Source: CAZHHH01 sp052400685
Lineage (GTDB): Bacteria; Bacteroidota; Bacteroidia; Bacteroidales; Marinilabiliaceae
DNA length: 64,000 bases
Strand: one strand, 5' to 3'
Assembly (NCBI GenBank): GCA_052400685.1
Contig: JBQTGJ010000005.1
Numbering within the stretch: the first letter of the stretch is position 1; each line of letters begins with the position of its first letter. Below, in pieces: positions 8,400 to 16,381 of this stretch. Under the pieces are notes generated by a model that was given only the letters and a program-made list of their open reading frames with translations, did no database searches and was not told the DNA's origin. The position numbers and the translations under genes were made by a program.

Positions 8400-10553
8400 T
8401 TATTGCAGCTCCAGCGACCCTTTGAGCCGTATATCGGACGACGAAGCCCCAACTAAAATGTTGACCCGACCAGGCTCTACCACAAAAGAATTTAGCTGAC
8501 TGTTCCACCAGGCCAAATCGTCTTTGTTAATACAAATATCGATTGTTTTGGATTCGCCCGGCATTAAAGTCACCCTCTTAAATCCTTTCAGAGCTTTGTT
8601 GGGCCTTTCCACTTGCGACTGAGGGAAAGAGACATAGAGCTGCACCACTTCATCGCCCGTTCGATTGCCCGTATTTTTCAGTTTCACTGCCACACTAATG
8701 CAATCGTCTTTGGCCGTAACCTTCAGTGATTGATAGCTAAAAGTGGTATAACTCAAACCAAACCCAAAAGGATAAAGCGGTTCTTTATCAAAATACATGT
8801 AAGTACGTCCCTTTCGGATGTCATACTCCATCATAGGAGGCAGCTGATCTTCCGATTTGGGCCAGGTTTGCGTCAACCGGCCACCGGGATTATAATCACC
8901 AAACAAGACATCAGCCAAAGCGGTTCCGGTTGCCTGAGCGTTGTGCGTTAAATGCAAAATAGCCGGCACATGCGCCTGCGACCAGTTAATTGCATAAGGG
9001 AAACTACTTTGTAGCACCAAAATAGTATTCGGGTTTACAGCCAGAACGCGCTGCACCAAAAATTCATCATACAAAGTCAGTGATTTACGGTCGCATGCTT
9101 CCTTCCCCTGCGCGGGATCGGGACTATCGGCCCACTTTCCATTGGTTAACGGATTATTGCCTAATATCACGATCGCCACATCAGCAGATTTGGCGGCATC
9201 AACAGCCGCATTGTAATTGTTATTGGGTGCAAAAATGACGCTTTGGGCTCCCACCTTATCTTTTATCCCGTCCAATGGCGTAATGCGATAAGGCGGCAAC
9301 CCACTGTACCAATCGATGAGCACCGTATCGGCGAGCCATCCAATCACAGCAACTTTCGTGACATGCGCCGCCTCCAACGGCAACACCCCCTCATTTTTTA
9401 ACAGCACAATTGATTCACGTGCCATTTTCAGGGCCGTCTGCCGGTGTTTAAGCGTTGTCCAGGGATCTGCACCGCCCTCCCGGCCAATGGAGGCATACCC
9501 CACACTATCGGTTGGATCTAACTGGCCCAATTTAATCATAACCCTGTAAACGCCTTTCAGAGCCGCATCAATATCCTTTTCAGAAAGATACCCATTTGCC
9601 AAAGCGCCGTAAACACCTTCCCTGTAGTCATCCAAAAACTGATTAATACCAGCTTTAATGATGGCCCCGGCTGCCGTATTCAAATCCGGGAAAGCCTTAT
9701 GGCCGGATACCAGCAGCCGGTATCCACCGCCGTCGGTACATATAATACCATTGACGTCCCACAGGCCCATGGTAATATCATGATGCATGGGGTTGATATG
9801 TGCCGGCACACCATTAATGGCATTATAAGCGGCCATGTATGCGTTAGCGCCGCCCAGCATCACCGCCCTTCGGAACGAAGCAGCATAATACTCGTGAAAC
9901 AGCCGTTCGTCGAAATTGGAAGAAGAACTATCGCGTCCGGCTTCGTTGCTATTGGCCAGAAAATGCTTGAGCAAAGATGCCGTCCGCCAATATTTGGGAT
10001 CCTCGCCCTGCAACCCGCGGGTAAAAGCGGCCGCCAGGGTTCCCACCAAAAAGGGATCCTCGCCAAAACACTCTTCGGTGCGCCCCCAGCGAGGGTCGCG
10101 ACCCAAATCGGCATTGGGCGCCCGCACAACGAGTCCCCCTTTGTGCCATTTGGGATTCTGAAAAATATAACGTGCTTCGATACTTTCAATTTCGCCGGCC
10201 AGACGAATGAGATCAGGGTCCCATGTTTCGCCCATGCCATAAGCCTGCGGAAACTGCGTGGTTGGCACCTGTTGGGCCCCCTTGGGGGCCCAGTTAGCCG
10301 GACCGCCCATTGCCACGCCGTGATACCCTTCGATATGACGAGCCCCTCGCACGCCCAACCGGGGCACCGAAGGATCGGTACTCAACGCAGACACCTTTTC
10401 GTCGAGAGTCATGAGAGATAAAAGATTATCAATCCGTGCTTCGGCATCCAGGTCAGGATTCTGAAAAGGATAGGGCTGCGCCGTAAGCGTGACACCACTA
10501 AGAAACAGCCATAAAAAAACGCCAATCACATTAAAACCAATATTTTTAGTCAT
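8400..10553 (-). CDS. GH3 beta-glucosidase/beta-xylosidase-like, secreted
   Basis: Glycoside hydrolase family 3 enzyme of 717 residues, expected to remove terminal beta-linked glucose or xylose from oligosaccharides in the periplasm. A signal peptide (MTKNIGFNVIGVFLWLFLSGVTLTAQ) leads into the GH3 N-terminal barrel. It shows the substrate-binding Lys-His pair in LLKHFLANS (196-197) and the nucleophile Asp274 in NGIICTDGGG. The GH3 C-terminal sandwich follows, then a fibronectin-III-like end with GDEVVQLYVS. It is the last gene of the minus-strand xyloglucan cluster, where a beta-glucosidase is needed to finish the glucan backbone. Specificity for glucose rather than xylose is inferred from context. 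Confidence 0.9.
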   Translation of the reverse strand: MTKNIGFNVIGVFLWLFLSGVTLTAQPYPFQNPDLDAEARIDNLLSLMTLDEKVSALSTDPSVPRLGVRGARHIEGYHGVAMGGPANWAPKGAQQVPTTQFPQAYGMGETWDPDLIRLAGEIESIEARYIFQNPKWHKGGLVVRAPNADLGRDPRWGRTEECFGEDPFLVGTLAAAFTRGLQGEDPKYWRTASLLKHFLANSNEAGRDSSSSNFDERLFHEYYAASFRRAVMLGGANAYMAAYNAINGVPAHINPMHHDITMGLWDVNGIICTDGGGYRLLVSGHKAFPDLNTAAGAIIKAGINQFLDDYREGVYGALANGYLSEKDIDAALKGVYRVMIKLGQLDPTDSVGYASIGREGGADPWTTLKHRQTALKMARESIVLLKNEGVLPLEAAHVTKVAVIGWLADTVLIDWYSGLPPYRITPLDGIKDKVGAQSVIFAPNNNYNAAVDAAKSADVAIVILGNNPLTNGKWADSPDPAQGKEACDRKSLTLYDEFLVQRVLAVNPNTILVLQSSFPYAINWSQAHVPAILHLTHNAQATGTALADVLFGDYNPGGRLTQTWPKSEDQLPPMMEYDIRKGRTYMYFDKEPLYPFGFGLSYTTFSYQSLKVTAKDDCISVAVKLKNTGNRTGDEVVQLYVSFPQSQVERPNKALKGFKRVTLMPGESKTIDICINKDDLAWWNSQLNSFVVEPGRVNILVGASSSDIRLKGSLELQ

Positions 10554-10700
10554 TGTTAATAATCTAAATCAATTCAACGATGGAACTCTTCGGCACATTC
10601 ACAAAACCCATCCACTTATGAGAAGACAAAAAAACGTTTCCATCAAAAAAGAATAATTAAAACTGAATAACAATATTCAACCTCACAAAAACCAACTCAG

Positions 10701-13550
10701 CTATTTCCCGGCTTCGATGACCAAGTGTGCGTCATCGAGTTCGGGAGAAGTGGCCGTCAGCACAATTTCACCGGGTTCGCCGGTACTCTGAACGAGAACC
10801 TGAGCCAGGCCATTGAAAGTATTACGGCGCCATTGTTTAGCGTCGATAGACACCTTTATAGAACCCGGACTGTTATTCATTTCATCCCAGGGATTGGTTT
10901 TGACCAATGGACGACCAATTATCACCACACTATTAAAGCCTTCGTGAAGCATCGATTGATCGAGCAAAAACAGATAACGATCAGAATCATCACGCACCGC
11001 TTTAGCCACTTCGTGACCATTAATATAAAGCGACTGATTTGTGGCCACGCTTCGAAACATCCATTCAATTTTGCCGGACAACAACGGTGACGACAAGGAG
11101 AAACCGCCTCTAAAAACCATTTTCACAGGTTTCGATCCTGGGTCGAGCCCGTGGTCCCTCAAAGCAGGTTCCCACAATTTGGCATCAAAACCGGGTTGAA
11201 TCACGTCGTTAATACTGACTTCGTCGAGCGGTTTCTGCACCCAATTGATTAACGGCACGGTAACAATAGAATCAATAAACTGATCGGGTTCATGAGATGC
11301 AGGATCTCCATTGCCAACTCCGATGATCTTACCGGGTCCTGCAATAGAAAAAGACACAGGGAGGTTCGCATCGGGCACATCACGCCCCTTCTTATCCTTA
11401 AGAGAAACGGTGACCACAGAAAGATCCCGACGGTCCGCCTTTATCCGGTTACGATCAGAAGATAAAGCGACAGATGCAGGATTACCTGTGGTCTCAACCT
11501 TACTTTCGAGCACTTTTTTCCCGGCTTTAAAACCGACTGCTTTGAGCGTCCCTGGTTTATATTTCACCTGCCACGACAAATGACTATTGACAGCCATCTT
11601 TTGCCGTCCCAGACTCTTATTGTTAAGGAACAACTCTACTTCGTCCATATTGCTGTACACCCAGACATCAATAAGCTGTCCCTCTTTACCGGGCCAGTTC
11701 CAATGCGGCAAAATATGCAACACATCCTGCTTACTCCACCACGACTTGAGGTAATAAACATTATCTTTTGGGAACCCGCACAAATCCATCATTCCAAAAT
11801 AAGTACTGACCGAAGGATAAGTATACGGCGTTGATTCGCCACGGTAATCGAAACCGGTCCAGATACACATACCAGCCAAATAATCGCGGGCCGCATAATG
11901 TTTCCATCCATGTTCAATACTAAAAAATCCGGATGGGGTATCCCGATCGTAGGCCGCCAGATATTGTTTCTCCTCATCGTCAAAATAAATACCACGTGTT
12001 GTATTGGTCGAGCCCTCTTCGGTACCCAATGAGGCCTGCCAGGGATTTTTCTCATGAATGGCATCGGTACTTCCATGTCTGAGATAATTGAATCCCATGA
12101 CATCAATCACTGTAGAAATGCCATTATTCCAGTTTCCGCTCACCGCAGCATTGATAGCTCTGGTGCTGTCAATGGTTTTGGCAAAAGCCTGCATAAAGGC
12201 CGCGATACGCGCCCCTCTGTCGTTTCCCTCAATCATCCACTCCTCATTACCAATGGACCATAACACCACACTGGGATGATTGCGGTCACGTTCCATCAGA
12301 CGTTTAAGCTGAAGTAACAGTTCATCTGTCGTTCCCATGAGACGATTCTCATCAAGAACCAGCATCCCGATGCTGTCACAGGCATCGAGCAAAGCAGGAG
12401 ATGGCGGATAATGGGAGGTACGATATGTATTATTGCCCATTTCCTTAAGTTGGCGCAGCCGCCATTGGTACAACGCATCGGGGATGGCCGATCCGACACC
12501 GGCATGATTCTGGTGATTATTCGTACCCTTAATCTTCACGTGTTCACCATTCAGAAAGAAACCTTTATCGGGTGTCCATTTGATGGTACGAATACCAAAC
12601 GTTGTTTTATACACATCCACCACCTTTCCATCCTCTAAAATTTCGGTGACCAATTTATAAAGATTGGGATGATCCAAATTCCATAACACCGGATTTTGGA
12701 CTGTCAACCGGCACACAAATTCAGATGTTTCCATAGAATGAAGGTCGCCATCGGCCTCATTTGTGGCCACCACATTGCCGGTACGGTCAACAATACTGTT
12801 TCGAATGTTAAACCCTGATGCTGTCAAACGCTTATTGGTCACTTTAACACGAGCCGAAACAATGGCTTTCTGCGCATCCAGTTCAGACGTAACATAAGTA
12901 CCGTATTGCGGCACGTACAATGGCGCTGTTTTAGTGAGCCAGACATTACGGTAGATGCCGGCACCTTCGTAAAACCAGCCTTCTTCCATGGTTGCATCAA
13001 CCCGCACAGCCACCACATTATCGCTACCGTAATTAAGGAACTCAGACACATCGAAAGAAAAACTTTGATAGCCACTTTTTTCGTGACCGCAATAAAAACC
13101 ATTAACCCATACCTGAGCATCCCGGTACACGCCATCAAACTCAATAAAAATACGTTTCCCATCGTCGTCAGCGGGAATAAAAAAATGTTTTCGGTACCAC
13201 CCCACGCTGGTATCGGGATAGCCGTGCCCCACCGTTTTGTATCCGTGGCTGTGACTTGCTTTTGCATCAAATGGCATTTCGGCCGCCCAATCGTGCGGCA
13301 CATCAATATCGCGCCAGGTTCGGTCATCAAACGCCAAAGCAGTGGCGCCATCGCCGTATCCGGCCTTTGCCAGATAAGTAAAATAACCCGTGCCGGTATT
13401 AAAATCACGGGCCGCATCAGAGGGATGCCCGTAGGCAAATTTCCAGTCAAAATTAAAAATCTCATGCGAGCGCGGTGAAGAATCCGCTAATGCAGGCAAA
13501 GTCATCAAAAACGTGGCCAGTATTAATTTCAATCTATTCATCAATTTCAT
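10701..13550 (-). CDS. GH2 beta-galactosidase with C-terminal Ig-like/DUF4982 region, secreted
   Basis: Family 2 glycoside hydrolase of 949 residues, most likely the beta-galactosidase that strips galactose from xyloglucan side chains. After a signal peptide (to about ALADS, residue 24) come the sugar-binding jelly roll (about 30-210), the Ig-like domain (about 210-325) and the barrel. The acid/base is Glu436 in SIGNEEW and the nucleophile is probably Glu511 in LGTEEGS. From about 620 on there is a DUF4982-like segment (SNMDEVELFLNNKSLG), then Ig-like domains ending in a region typical of Bacteroidota GH2 galactosidases. It lies between GH95 and GH3 genes on the same strand, as expected for sequential side-chain trimming. 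Confidence 0.88.
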   Translation of the reverse strand: MKLMNRLKLILATFLMTLPALADSSPRSHEIFNFDWKFAYGHPSDAARDFNTGTGYFTYLAKAGYGDGATALAFDDRTWRDIDVPHDWAAEMPFDAKASHSHGYKTVGHGYPDTSVGWYRKHFFIPADDDGKRIFIEFDGVYRDAQVWVNGFYCGHEKSGYQSFSFDVSEFLNYGSDNVVAVRVDATMEEGWFYEGAGIYRNVWLTKTAPLYVPQYGTYVTSELDAQKAIVSARVKVTNKRLTASGFNIRNSIVDRTGNVVATNEADGDLHSMETSEFVCRLTVQNPVLWNLDHPNLYKLVTEILEDGKVVDVYKTTFGIRTIKWTPDKGFFLNGEHVKIKGTNNHQNHAGVGSAIPDALYQWRLRQLKEMGNNTYRTSHYPPSPALLDACDSIGMLVLDENRLMGTTDELLLQLKRLMERDRNHPSVVLWSIGNEEWMIEGNDRGARIAAFMQAFAKTIDSTRAINAAVSGNWNNGISTVIDVMGFNYLRHGSTDAIHEKNPWQASLGTEEGSTNTTRGIYFDDEEKQYLAAYDRDTPSGFFSIEHGWKHYAARDYLAGMCIWTGFDYRGESTPYTYPSVSTYFGMMDLCGFPKDNVYYLKSWWSKQDVLHILPHWNWPGKEGQLIDVWVYSNMDEVELFLNNKSLGRQKMAVNSHLSWQVKYKPGTLKAVGFKAGKKVLESKVETTGNPASVALSSDRNRIKADRRDLSVVTVSLKDKKGRDVPDANLPVSFSIAGPGKIIGVGNGDPASHEPDQFIDSIVTVPLINWVQKPLDEVSINDVIQPGFDAKLWEPALRDHGLDPGSKPVKMVFRGGFSLSSPLLSGKIEWMFRSVATNQSLYINGHEVAKAVRDDSDRYLFLLDQSMLHEGFNSVVIIGRPLVKTNPWDEMNNSPGSIKVSIDAKQWRRNTFNGLAQVLVQSTGEPGEIVLTATSPELDDAHLVIEAGK

Positions 13551-13729
13551 TTTTTCAATTGTTTCAGATTCTATATTGTCCGTTAAAAATTAAATTCTTC
13601 ATTTAAATGCTTAAGCCGCACGGGCTTTCACCTTTTGTACTCATTAACGTTCTTATTTCTGACTTAAAAGTGGAGACAAACCAGTGTGACTATGACATAA
13701 CACATACACACGATCAACCTTCGCATTTC

Positions 13730-16141
13730 TTAATAGGTCAAAGTCACCGTTACCGGAACCCCTTTCTTCATCCGTAAAAAGAAATAATTTTTAGAACAGT
13801 CCACCTTTGAGGCAGCCGCTTTTGGCGATGCGACAATCCGGGAACAAACTTTTGGCAACTTCACCATAACGCGCTGGTCGATGGCCGAAGTAAACCGCAC
13901 CACCACGTCGTTCCTGCTCCACTCCAATCGGTTGACGATAATTTGTCCGCGCAAGGCAATTCCTTCAATGGCGCCCGTTTCCCAGTTTGGGGACAAAGCC
14001 GGGAGTAGACTGATGCTTCCAGGTTCAGAATAAACCAGGGAACGAATAATAACGGCCGGAAATCCGCCACTCAAATCCATGTTGAACAAATTGCCTGCAT
14101 TGTGATAGGTCGCAAACGACGGCGCCCAGTAATACCCGGCCATCAGATCAATTATTTCACCCGTAAGAGCAGCATCGCCTAAATTAGCCGCCACCATTCC
14201 TTGTTGTGCAAGCCCAAATACCATTTCGCCACCATGATTACGACGTCTCTGATCCATTCGTGCCTTCAGGGTTTTATGCGCCGCATTTCTTAAAACCGTA
14301 TCCGTGACAAACTCAGGCGCCATTCTGTCAAACAAAGCATACAATTGAGACACATGCCGATGGCTATGATTCTCCTCAAAATTCCTGGGCAACCACTCAG
14401 CCAGCTCCCCATCCGTATTAATGCGATAGTCGGGCATCAGTGTTAACATCTGTTCCCACTTATGAATTTGCTGAGACGTCTCCCCAACTATCTTCCCGGC
14501 GTCGATACAATTACGCAGCAAGTCCTTAGCGACCATCACATCCATGGTTGCATTCACGACAAGTTGCGACGGACTGTTTGCGGGATTATTTTCGGGGGAA
14601 TAGGACGGGGAAAAAAGATATTTACCATCGTCACCCTTAATCAGAAAATCTTCATAGAACCAGGCCGCCTCTCTCATAAACGGGTATATATGCTTCTCCA
14701 GCAGATCGGGATTCCCAGTATACAAATAATAATCGTAAAGGATTCCGGCCGTCCAACCTGCGCCGGCCGTCCATAACGACAATGTCCAAGTTTCATCAAA
14801 ATGAATATTCCAGCCATGCGAGCTTGAATGCGCCGGAACCACAATTCCTCTCGTCCCGAACAAACGACGTGCATTATCGCGATACCACGGCATCATACGC
14901 TCATGGTAATGCAGATACGCGGCCATGAGTTCCGGGGTATTGGCACTCAGCAGGTGCGAAACGGCCACCTCTACGTTCCCGTCGTGGGTAAAACCCGAGG
15001 ACCATGGCGGCGTCCATGTGCCACTCCATATCCCTTGCAGGTTAGGCGGATTAATGCCTGTAGATGAGATAATATTGTAACGCGCGGCATCAAACTCTTT
15101 CTGAATCATTGGCGGAGTAACGCCCTGCCGGGCTGTCTCCACAAAAGCCTCGGATTGCAAATCCGCCTTAGCGTCTTTCCCCAAGGATAATTTCACCCGG
15201 CCAAACAATTCTCCATGGGACCTTTTCTGCCCTTCCAGCAAAGTCGCGTAATCGGGTTTAATAGTCGTCAGCCATTTCTGCAAATACGACTGTAAAGACG
15301 CCTTATTCTTAAAATCGGGAGCCACCGCCATGAGAACCAGCACCTCATCAGCATCGGTCACCACAATATGACTGTCTTCCGTTTTTTTGGTTCCGCCCAC
15401 ATTATAAACCAGAGCCGTTGCTTCAAAACCATAGGGAATTCCCTTAAAATGATGATTAAAAGCAGTCGAACAGGTTAAATAATTATCTTTAGCCGAAACG
15501 TTGGTATATTTAATGGCATTGTTAATATAGTCCCACTGATCCCAGTTTACCGGATGCTGACGCAGGGATAAACGGACATTCACCTTTCCGGAGGAAGTAA
15601 TCTTCATGACCATAACACTGTCGGCCCGGGAGACAAATAAAGAACGCTGATATAACTGGCCATCCTGACGCCATTGCACTTTTGCCTCACCGGTTTCAAA
15701 ATCGACCATACGAATATAATCAACCACATTGCCCGGCGTCATCGATAACTTGATATCACAAACCGGAACATAAGGATCTATCCAATGCTTTTCGCCATAC
15801 CCTTCCTTCATACTCTGTTCCACCGGAATACGTGCCGCCTCCACAAACTTTCCCCTGGCCAGCAAATCACGTATTTCCGCCAGGCGGGAAGCCTGATCAA
15901 TGGGTTGTAATGGCACACGCTGCGGCAAATACGAAAGCGCATGGTTCACAATTATGGTTTCATCGTGCGGCTCCCCAAACATCAAAGTACCCATGGTTCC
16001 ATTACCGCTAAGCAAAGCATCTTCCCAACGCGGTGCCGGCTTCCAGCTGACAAAACCACGGTCGGGCGGCGTGAAAGACTGAGCCTGAATGGCCACACCA
16101 ATAAGGGAACCTAAAACAAGGAGCAATAAGTGTTTGAACAT
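13730..16141 (-). CDS. GH95 alpha-L-fucosidase/alpha-L-galactosidase-like, secreted
   Basis: Family 95 glycoside hydrolase of about 803 residues, likely to remove terminal alpha-1,2-fucose (or L-galactose) from galactosylated side chains. The open frame runs to 16294, but those extra codons lie inside a family 1 repeat; MFKHLLLLVLGSLIGVAIQAQS from 16141 is a clear signal peptide. Family features are the N-terminal GNGTMGTLMFG segment, NLQGIWSG, the acid Glu in SPSYSPEN, HRHVSQLY and the C-terminal Asp in FNMDLSGGF. The usual NINLEMNYW stretch is replaced by DGNVEVAVSH, so one of the two conserved Asn is Asp here. This is a divergent member and exact specificity is uncertain. Confidence 0.85.
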   Translation of the reverse strand: MFKHLLLLVLGSLIGVAIQAQSFTPPDRGFVSWKPAPRWEDALLSGNGTMGTLMFGEPHDETIIVNHALSYLPQRVPLQPIDQASRLAEIRDLLARGKFVEAARIPVEQSMKEGYGEKHWIDPYVPVCDIKLSMTPGNVVDYIRMVDFETGEAKVQWRQDGQLYQRSLFVSRADSVMVMKITSSGKVNVRLSLRQHPVNWDQWDYINNAIKYTNVSAKDNYLTCSTAFNHHFKGIPYGFEATALVYNVGGTKKTEDSHIVVTDADEVLVLMAVAPDFKNKASLQSYLQKWLTTIKPDYATLLEGQKRSHGELFGRVKLSLGKDAKADLQSEAFVETARQGVTPPMIQKEFDAARYNIISSTGINPPNLQGIWSGTWTPPWSSGFTHDGNVEVAVSHLLSANTPELMAAYLHYHERMMPWYRDNARRLFGTRGIVVPAHSSSHGWNIHFDETWTLSLWTAGAGWTAGILYDYYLYTGNPDLLEKHIYPFMREAAWFYEDFLIKGDDGKYLFSPSYSPENNPANSPSQLVVNATMDVMVAKDLLRNCIDAGKIVGETSQQIHKWEQMLTLMPDYRINTDGELAEWLPRNFEENHSHRHVSQLYALFDRMAPEFVTDTVLRNAAHKTLKARMDQRRRNHGGEMVFGLAQQGMVAANLGDAALTGEIIDLMAGYYWAPSFATYHNAGNLFNMDLSGGFPAVIIRSLVYSEPGSISLLPALSPNWETGAIEGIALRGQIIVNRLEWSRNDVVVRFTSAIDQRVMVKLPKVCSRIVASPKAAASKVDCSKNYFFLRMKKGVPVTVTLTY

Positions 16142-16155
16142 GATAAATAATTTAA

Positions 16156-16302
16156 TTAGTGTTTGGAATATAAAGTCAACTACTTCGTTACGCTTACTCT
16201 CAAAATGGTCATTTACGGGAGTAAACTCACATTTTTCGGTCTTCGCCAACCTTGAAAATAGAACTGCCTTATCTGACACAAAAGTTTCCTGCAAGCACTA
16301 AA
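16156..16302 (+). repeat. Family 1 palindromic repeat upstream of GH95
   Basis: A 147-bp copy with left end TTAGTGTTTGGAATATAAAGT (from 16156) and right end CTGCAAGCACTAA (to 16302), so it combines the left end of the array type with the right end of the 7990 type. The interior has CTCAAAATGGTCATTTACGG and CTTATCTGACACA. Its right end also forms a perfect 12-bp stem, TTTCCTGCAAGC (16285-16296) with GCTTGCAGGAAA (16308-16319). It fills the space between the GH31 terminator and the GH95 start. Confidence 0.85.
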
Positions 16303-16336
16303 ATAGGGCTTGCAGGAAAACTCAAAATACAAAAGC

Positions 16337-16369
16337 AAAGACCCGTTTCATCATAGAATACGAGTCTTT
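16337..16369 (-). terminator. Rho-independent terminator after GH31
   Basis: AAAGACCCGT (16337-16346) pairs with ACGAGTCTTT (16360-16369), ten positions with one mismatch. Read on the minus strand, the stem is followed by TTTGCTTTTG, a U-rich tail. It lies just downstream of the GH31 stop and suggests that GH95 and the genes after it may have their own promoter. Confidence 0.65.
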
Positions 16370-16381
16370 GTTAAATCTAAA

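Noticed and set aside
9699..10421. 240-codon open frame on the plus strand
   Set aside because: Antisense to the GH3 gene, composition reflects the opposite strand and no domain is recognisable.
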